Shown here piece by piece: positions 56,811 to 64,000 of a stretch of DNA of 64,000 nt (position 1 is the first letter of the stretch; each line of letters starts with the position of its first letter). A model generated the notes under the pieces. It saw only the letters and a program-made list of their open reading frames with translations. It ran no database searches and was not told the DNA's origin. The DNA comes from Cordia subcordata (taxonomy: Eukaryota; Streptophyta; Magnoliopsida; Boraginales; Cordiaceae): contig JAPTOF010000007.1 of NCBI GenBank assembly GCA_028554755.1, positions 1,148,001 through 1,212,000 on the forward strand, given 5' to 3'. The translations under genes were made by a program, and so were the position numbers.

Positions 56811-58206
56811 TAATCCACTGCTTGGGTACTGAAAACCACAAAGTCGAAATCCGGGAAATATTGAGTGACCAGAATGAAGGGCCATTTTATGACGAAGAAG
56901 GCCTCCCTACTTACAATAAACCAAAAATTTGGCCTTTTGTTTTTTTCGGTCGACATCATAAACCAATACGATTCTCTTGAAAAAGAAAAGGTCAACTTTT
57001 TAATAATAAAACCTCTGCATCTGGAAAAGCGAAATATCAAAGATTCATAGCACCAAAATATAAATAAATTATTGATGCCGCTTCCAATCAATCTCTATCT
57101 CCTCTGACCAAAAAAAGACAGAGAAAAGAAAAGAACTGCAGGCTTGGTTTTTGACCAAAAAGAATCTGCGGGCTTGTTTGATTGGTTTTTCTCTAGCAGC
57201 ATTTTTCTAATAAATTTTATTTAAAAAAAAAAGTCTTCTCCTTAAAGGGGAAAAATTAAATTTGAAACTTTTCCAAGATTTCATTTTTTTATTGGTTAAA
57301 ACCAATTTAAGGGATGTGACTTTTTCAGGAAGAAGAAAATATTTTTTTTTAAAGAAGAACCAAATAAGAGGAGCCTTCTATTTATTTAACACGTTGATGT
57401 ATTTCCATTATATGAGTTGTGTCACAGATCGGATTATTAGAGCGCTTGAAACAGGTTCTTGATGTGATATAGATGTAGCTTCTCACATAACTTGGTAAGT
57501 ATCCTTCTTTGACTATAAACAGGTGTAAGGTGAACATATAAAACAAGGGTCTATTGGTGGATGGATAGGTAGGATACGGGTCCATTCGTGCATGGGTTGG
57601 GCAGAGGTCTACCCCCCTCCAAACAATGAAGAAACAAAGCGGGCTTTTTCCCCCCTTGTATTTTCGATTCTTAAGTTAGTTAAAGATTCAAAGATAAATA
57701 TAATGAATATATGGAAGAACTACTTAAATGTGTAGACAGAATTCTTTAGTATTGTTACTTACGTTTGCATGAAGAGAACGGGAGAGTATTTATAGATGTG
57801 CTTGCACTGAGCCCAAGGTCTAGCTTTGGAGTGACTTGGCCATCCTTGCCATTTCAAGAATCCTTGCCTTAGCCTGAAAGTGAGAGGCCCAATATTTAGT
57901 TGAGGCCAGACTCTATGTGCACAGGTCCACTATGGTATGCTAACAAGGTCGAACCCCTCCATATACGATACCTGTTGGAATTATTGTTATTTTTACATTT
58001 TTTTGATGATGTAATGATTGATATTGTTAATTATCTATGATTAATAATTACCCTTAAAGTATGAATTCCATATTGCTCTTTTGGGTGATTAATGTGCATA
58101 ATATGTAATGTGTGAAGTGTTTGTAATGTGTGTGTAGAGCGTGGTTTGTGATTAACGGTTGTGATATATGCATATAGTATGATGTATATAACTGTAATAT
58201 GTGTAT

Positions 58207-58245
58207 ACTAGTATAAATCCCTTGCATTTGCACGGGTGCCAAATC
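58207..58245 (-). other. Helitron-like 3' end (weak)
   Basis: On the minus strand: CACCCGTGCAAATGCAAGGG followed by ATTTATACTAGT, a short hairpin next to CTAG(T) as at Helitron 3' ends. The following base is A rather than the usual T, and no 5' TC end was identified. Confidence 0.3.
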
Positions 58246-58814
58246 AATTATGTTTTATGTTAATTGCTTCTTGAAAAAAAAAACAATAATATATATATTT
58301 GCATTTATTAGGAAGATATGTTTTTGCAAATTTTATTTACAGTACAATTATTCTAAATTCATTATTATTATTATCAAAATTTATTATTTTATTTTTATTA
58401 ATGATTATATTTTACTATTTTATTTTTTACTTAAAATTGTACCTCAAAACATTTTAATAATAAAAATAATAAGTATACTTTTATCTAAAGAATTATTAAA
58501 TTTCTTCCTTACAAACTCCAAAGAGATATTCTTTCTTTATTTAATCTTAAAATTTTGTCCACTTTGTGCTTAGATCAGATTTTATGTGGTGAAAAATCAA
58601 ATCTCGTTTTTCTAAGATACACTTTTAAGATTCAAAAGTCAATTAACTCTCTAAAATGAAATGCCAAACTGACTTTTAATATTTCCCAAAAAGTATTTCA
58701 TTGAAATGTGCGCATCACTGCCAAATTACTTCTAATTTGTTTTCTTATAATAATATACTATCCCTTTATGAATGCCATTTGCAACTGAGTCCACAAACAT
58801 CAAGTAAACAAATT

Positions 58815-59179
58815 TCTTTTTTTTTTTCCTTTTTTTTGGGCGATAGAAACCATATTATTAATAAGATATAGTTAGGCAATCTCTAAAAAGAGATTGCTCT
58901 TTAATTACAATATCAGATAAAGGCTAAGGGGAATGCACAACCCTATTAGATGGTAAATCATCCCTCCTTGCAACTTTCGAAATCCAATCTGATAAGCTCT
59001 TCACAAATCTAGGAACAAAAGTAAGTTTATGAGTAGGATGTCAACTAAAATAAGCCTTAATCTCCTGCACCAGATCAGCTATCCTCCAATTTGCACAGTT
59101 AGCATCATTCAACACACTCTAGCACACTTCTGCGGCATCACTCTTAAAGACCAACTCTGCAGCATCAATTAATTCATCG
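58815..59179 (-). mobile_element. 5'-truncated LINE tail with poly-A
   Basis: A 365-bp insertion flanked by the 12-bp repeat AGTAAACAAATT (58803-58814, 59180-59191). The minus strand ends in a poly-A/AG tail (58816-58838) and encodes, with stops, AELVFKSDAAEVC, NCANWRIADLVQEIKAYFS, LTFVPRFVKSLSDWISKVAR, the RNase H tail of plant non-LTR retrotransposons. Confidence 0.85.
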
Positions 59180-59191
59180 AGTAAACAAATT

Positions 59192-60679
59192 AAATTAGTA
59201 TAGAAAGACAAAAGAAAATAGAACATTACCAATTACATAAAGTAATTATTTATGCAATCAAACTATCAATTGCCAGACACAAAAAATAAGTTGAAAATAA
59301 TGACAATTATATTAATATATTTACAAAATATAAAAAAGATTCATCAAAGTAGAGCCAATATTTATGATGTTTAATCATAAAGGAGGTACTTTTGACCCAA
59401 TAAAGGAATTCTTAATAACCTAACAGTTTACTTCCATGACAAGCTTTTAAACTTGTATGTGAGTGACCTTTTCACAGTCGCTTAAATAATATCTCCCTAC
59501 CACAAAAAACAAAGATCAAATGATTCAAATAAACATAAAATTGATGGAAGAATAATAGTCGATATATAACATCAAACATAAAAGCCAACCTTCTCATCCA
59601 GAAGTAGTAAATAACTCATTCATAGTGCCAAAATTCTTGATGACTCCACAAATAGATAATCAATAATACAATACTTCCCATATCCTTTAACATTCAGCTT
59701 ACGTAACCAAAGGCGGATCTAGAGTTCTTTTCTCCATAAGAGCTATAACACATAATTTAACAATTATACAACCCCACCACATCATGCCACCACCAAAATA
59801 TGACATTCAGTAATACCTGGACGTCCATTTATTGAGATTAAAACCAAAAGAATAAAGAATCAGAGATCCGTAATCAGATTAAGCAGAATAAAATAATCAA
59901 ACACAGTTTAAAATGATGTAGTTCGTGAATATCATTAAATACTATTATATAAGATGCACACACCTGTTGTACTCGGGTTATGCAAATGGCTAGGATACAA
60001 ACTAACATGACATACACAAAATATATAGTAGATGACAAACCCATGTACCATAAGATTTAATCATCGTTTTAGTGCCCAATTTAGCAGTGGCAATATGAAA
60101 AGATTTTCGAATTTTCCCAAACAAATATCATGAATCGAAATGATCAGAATATTTGAGGATCGATATTATAATCGTAATAAGATCGTATGTAAAAGTTTCC
60201 ATCATGAATTGGCCAGATTTGCTGGCAAATGTCGATTTGATCACATTAACAATTGAGACAGCATCGTATTCATGGTAAATTATGTGAGTTTACCACAAAA
60301 ATTATAAAATTTATTTTTGGAATAATATATAATGAAGATTTGAAGAGAAATTTTTTCTGGAGAGCCACGTGGCAAGAGCGTAGTATGCCATTTGTCATGC
60401 AAGGAGTGTGGTTTGAGCAAAAAACTCTGCTTTATATAATAGTATAAATAATATGTGAAAAATGTAAGTAAGTGTAATACATGTAGCATGTGTGAAATGT
60501 GTAATATGTATAATATATGTAACTTTAATATTTCAATTTGATTATTCGACAATATCGAGTAATGTTTACCTATACACATACTAATGAAAAGTATTTAATT
60601 TAATCATACAAACAATCCAATATGTCAAGCAATTAGCACGACTATAAACAAACACGAGCGTTCTAATAAAAAGTATTTA
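59192..60679. other. Intergenic, no gene seen
   Basis: AT-rich. About 60440-60530 holds loose 'atgtgtgaaatgtgtaatatgtat' units that recall a similar stretch at 58090-58200. No domain was recognised. Confidence 0.45.
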
Positions 60680-60906
60680 GGACCTATTTGGATTGACTTT
60701 TTTTAGAAAAAAATACTTTTTTTCTTGAAAAAGTTATATTAAATTTGCAATAATTATTTGATTTGACTTTCAAAAAAGCTGAAACTCTGAAAAAAAAATT
60801 CATATAAATTTTTTTAGAAGTCAGAATTTCCAGCTTTTCAAAAAAAATTATTTTTTAAAAATTATTAAAAAAATACTTTTAAAAAAAACCAAATCCAAAC
60901 GTGCCC
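60680..60906. mobile_element. Tourist-like MITE, 227 bp, with TTA duplication
   Basis: Ends GGACCTATTTGGATTGACTT and, inverted, GGGCACGTTTGGATTTGG. TTA flanks both sides (60677-60679, 60907-60909). It is the best bounded member of the local MITE group. Confidence 0.82.
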
Positions 60907-61247
60907 TTACTTTTAATCATACAAATGGCCTAATATGTCAAGCAATTAGCACGGCCACAGACAAACGCGGGTTGTCACTGGTGTGTATGGATGACATGTA
61001 AATGATATCAATCTCGTCTGGACAAAACCAAAAAAAAAAAAAAAATCAATCTCTCTCTCTCTATGTATTTAGCAGTTTGGTTGTACTCGATGAATCAGCG
61101 CAAGCTCACCTTCGTCATCATTTTCCAGATTTGTTCTTCTTCCAAACCAACCGCATCGTTGTCGATTCGCCTCACATCTCGATTTACACACCATAAAACA
61201 CACACACACACATATTATATAGTATATACATATATACTATATATAAT

Positions 61248-61562
61248 ATGTCAGCGTGTTCGGGGCGGTTAGCGGCCGGGCCGACGGCGGAGATGTGGCG
61301 GCTAAAACAACGTCCGGAAAGCTACTCTGTGTTATTATCCTCTCGAATTGGAATGAATAAGTGGCGAGGACGCATTATTCCTAGATCGTCATCATTATCA
61401 TGTTCTTTGACGTTTGAAGCAGCGGTGCCTGCAGCCGCCGCCGCCGCCGTCGCCACGTGGTGGCCAGTGCGACCGACTAGAAAGGTGACACCGAGGAGGA
61501 GGAAAGGACGGAGCTGTTGTTCTTCTGCTTCTTCCTACGCGGTGTATGGTAATGAGGTGAAA

Positions 61563-61594
<32 letters not shown>

Positions 61595-61810
61595 TGACGT
61601 GGCGTGGTCGGCGGATGGGTATGATGACGTGGCGGAGTCGGTGGAGGTGGAAGGGAAAGGAGAGAAGGAGAGGCGGAGGAGGAGGGCGGAGGTGGTGGTT
61701 GCGGCGGCGGCCACGGTGGCGCTGGGCGTCGGCAACCGTGTGCTCTACAAGCTCGCTTTGGTTCCTCTCAAACGTTATCCTTTCTTCCTTGCTCAGCTCG
61801 CCACTGTCGG
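61248..61810 (+). CDS. CLT1: CRT-like plastid thiol transporter (CLT), first exon only
   Basis: Exon 1 (61248-61810) ends GTCGG|GTAATT. The following exons were not found up to 64000, so the rest lies beyond the window after an intron of at least 2.2 kb. 187 codons. The N-terminus is rich in Ser, Arg and Ala, fitting a plastid transit peptide; the ATG at 61293 (MWRLKQ) is an alternative start. An acidic run of nine Asp follows DDG (about 107-117, a GAC/GAT repeat), then a basic stretch, then the first membrane region with GNRVLYKLALVPLKRYPFF and LAQLATVG, the conserved opening of plant CLT proteins. Family knowledge: CLT1-3 are relatives of the Plasmodium chloroquine-resistance transporter in the plastid envelope and export gamma-glutamylcysteine and glutathione. 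Its presence near CPK17/34 and PHGAP homologues supports the call. Confidence 0.85.
61565..61597 (+). repeat. In-frame GAC/GAT trinucleotide repeat
   Basis: Encodes a run of Asp within the CLT first exon, between the transit region and the first membrane segment. A likely length-variable site. Confidence 0.85.
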
Positions 61811-62957
61811 GTAATTCATCTCTCTCTTTAACCGAAAAAAGAAAAAAAAAATCTCTCTCTTTTCTTTTTATAATTTACTATTTTAAACACAAAATAATAC
61901 TCTCCTTTCGTATTTCTTTCTCCAGATTTAAGCGAGAACAAATACGGATAGTACAATAACTATAACTAACAATTTTTTGTACTTAACATATCACTAGATT
62001 ATTAGACATGTCATAACTAGTATCTGTGATCTTTGACGTTTTAAATAAAGAACTCTATTAGTTCAATTTATATCAAATAAAACGTACAATGACTAAAAAT
62101 ACAAAAAATGAATATAATAAATAAACTAACTATAAATGCAAACACGTGAAATATTAGTAAAAATAGAGATTTTACGTGTAATAGGAAAAAAGAAAAATCA
62201 TTTTTTATCGATAAAATTTTTATTTTGTTGTACGTAAATTGGTGCGTTGTTGTACATTGCATGCCGCGGATGCGTCTTTGTCATATGGACCAACTTTTGG
62301 TCTTCGAATTTGCGAAGCTTTTTCTTTTCATTTTCTTCTTTTCTTTTTTCTTTTGCATGGTGATTTTGTTTTTTGAAGTTCCAATTTTAGCTCTCTTTGT
62401 TTTTTCTTCCCATTTACGAACGTTTGTTTTCGTGCACGTTTTCCTTTATCTTTGTTGCAATGTCGAATACGAAAATGTCAAAAAAAATGTTTATTTTTCG
62501 ATAGCGACAAAGAAACTAACGTTATTATATTACGGGCAAAAGTGAGAAATGTTAGTCAATATTATTTGCTAATAATTAATCATATAATTACTTTATTAGT
62601 GTAGAAACACATATTTTTGTATGTTGTATTTTATATAAATTTATTGCTTTTAAATGAGTTTTGTGTTCTCACAAGTTTATCTATTTCTAATAGTAAAAGA
62701 AACATCTAAATCTATAATCTTTTAAAATTTACAAATGGATATCCTTTTCTTATTTTGTATTTTATATGAATTTATTTGTTTTTAGTAACACTTTTGTACA
62801 AATTTTGTTGTTTTTCAACAAAAAAATTTAGACATGAAATCTTGTTTTAATTGTTAACTAATAATTAAATCTATTAATTAAAAAAATAATGCATATAAAA
62901 AATACATATATATATTTATTTATTTGAAGTAATAATCATATTTAAATCAAAGATAAT

Positions 62958-63266
62958 TGTAACGCCCTGTCCCATATCGGTTTTTTTGTAAGATTTGTGT
63001 TTCGTTTATAATGATTTGAATTCGCTACAACTATTGTCACATGTATAAATATTCTGTGTTAATTGATTAGGCTCAATGTGATAGGCCATTAATTGGTCTT
63101 AGGTTGGCATAAGTAGCATTAGAGTAGGTTATGAGTATGTTCTATGCCGCCTAGGGTCTTAGACTATGATCTTATTTGTGTTTATCTATGTCGCCTGAAG
63201 TCCTAGACTATGATCTTGTTTGTGTTTAATGATTGTTCTTGGATTGTTACATGTGGTACTAGGGCA
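62958..63266 (+). mobile_element. LTR and primer-site-like sequence in the CLT intron
   Basis: Begins TGTAACGCCC and shares 'tgatta-g-tcaatgtg-t' and 'ccattaattgg-ctt' with the solo LTR at 52125-52274. GTTACA at about 63247-63252 may be its end, followed by TGGTACTAGGGC, a decayed tRNA-Met primer site. A related ~70-bp motif (CTTAGACTATGATCTT) is repeated inside. No second LTR is within the window. Confidence 0.5.
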
Positions 63267-63479
63267 TGGGTAGGTTCTGGGTGGATTCTATGTCACATGG
63301 GGTTCTAGACTGTAATCTTTTTTCTGTTTTGTGTACCTTGATTTTGTTTGAGGACCTCATATCATGGTCTCTCACAAGTTATTCCTTCATTAAGTATCAT
63401 GTTTCTTCATGTATTTAAAAAAAAAAAGAAAAAAGAAAAAAAGAAAACAGCTTAGCAACAGAACGCACGTGAACAATAC

Positions 63480-63691
63480 ATGCTATTGTTTACACACAGT
63501 AAATATTTGTTCACTATTCCACAATTGTTTGTTTACTAATTATTTGTTCATTACTGTACAACTATTTGTTTACTGACTTTTATATATACATCAAATATTT
63601 GTTCATTATGCCAAAACTATTTGTTAACAATTCTATGATTATTTGCTTACTGACTATTTGTTTATCACCTCACAACTATTTGTTCACTGAT

Positions 63692-63723
<32 letters not shown>

Positions 63724-63763
63724 TACATATTTGTTCACTACTCTACAATTATTTGTCTATTGA

Positions 63764-63805
<42 letters not shown>

Positions 63806-63860
63806 TATATATATCAAATATTTGTTCATTTTCCCACAACTATTTATTCACTGCTCACAC
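63480..63860. repeat. Degenerate minisatellite with embedded (TA)n tracts
   Basis: Repeated 'ca(c)aactatttgttcactga' and 'atatttgttcatta' units, about 60-80 bp apart, with TA tracts at 63706-63723 and 63769-63815. It lies in the CLT intron near the right edge. Confidence 0.8.
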
Positions 63861-64000
63861 ACACAGACACAAAACACAAACACAAAACACAAACACATTT
63901 GCATACTTAAAGGATAAGGTAAACTTTATTGGTGGATTGATTTTGGAGCATCCAAACATCCGTCGGAGGTACGATTAGAATCGTGACAAGGAAATAAAGA

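Larger units (their letters stand above)
55317..58206. other. Intergenic, rich in small repeats, no gene seen
   Basis: Begins with the PPR 3' UTR. It then holds a possible SINE, two MITEs (listed separately) and a left MITE end near 57172 (GGGCTTGTTTGATTGG). The stretch 57600-57980 has an LTR-like feel (TATTTATAGATG) but shows no defined ends. No coding domain is visible. Confidence 0.5.

Noticed and set aside
57600..57980. LTR-like stretch with TATTTATAGATG
   Set aside because: No matching termini, target duplication, primer site or partner.
58250..58573. 107-codon plus-strand frame, very rich in Ile, Phe and Lys
   Set aside because: A product of AT-rich sequence; no domain.
61215..61247. 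TA-rich palindrome just before the CLT ATG as a TATA box
   Set aside because: Too close to the start codon to serve as a TATA box for it unless the ATG at 61293 is used; left uncalled.
61535..61735. Minus-strand Ser/Thr/Ala-rich frame
   Set aside because: Antisense of the trinucleotide-rich CLT exon.

Overview
This is a flowering-plant nuclear segment: AT-rich, split genes with canonical GT-AG introns, and plant-only gene families. The bZIP gene reads most like the tobacco TGA2.2 type, so a core eudicot, probably an asterid, is my inference.

Six protein-coding loci are supported. (1) 87-9923 (-): first four coding exons of a class II TGA bZIP factor; the rest lies left of the window. A 9.3-kb intron between the basic region and the zipper holds a decayed 5.1-kb Copia element and a solo LTR. 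(2) 14060-18819 (+): complete eight-exon calcium-dependent protein kinase of the CPK17/CPK34 type, 550 aa. (3) 19912-37569 (-): complete 22-exon PH-RhoGAP-coiled-coil protein (PHGAP1/2-REN1 family), 865 aa, convergent with the kinase. (4) 47189-49549 (+): a small three-exon GATA zinc-finger gene (about 120 aa), whose exons are too short to stand out as ORFs. (5) 51715-55316 (+): a two-exon short PPR-type organellar protein, 242 aa. (6) 61248 to the right edge (+): first exon of a CRT-like (CLT) plastid thiol transporter.

Between and inside these genes lies a dense layer of mobile-element remains, several with target-site duplications readable from the sequence: the Copia element (5 bp), two solo LTRs (5 bp each), two copies of one tRNA-derived SINE (16-17 bp), a hAT MITE (8 bp), a 5'-truncated LINE tail (12 bp), a TRIM-like element, and a swarm of Tourist-like MITEs with TTA/TAA-type flanks. 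Several introns also carry local tandem duplications, one of which copies a splice donor.

The kinase, RhoGAP and CLT genes sit together in two duplicated Arabidopsis segments as I remember them (CPK17-CLT3-PHGAP1 and CPK34-CLT1-PHGAP2), so this looks like a conserved block. CPK17/34 and REN-type RhoGAPs both act in polar tip growth of pollen tubes. I found no RNA gene, CRISPR array or novel defence-like system; the most interesting content is the conserved block, the hidden GATA gene and the transposon and duplication architecture.
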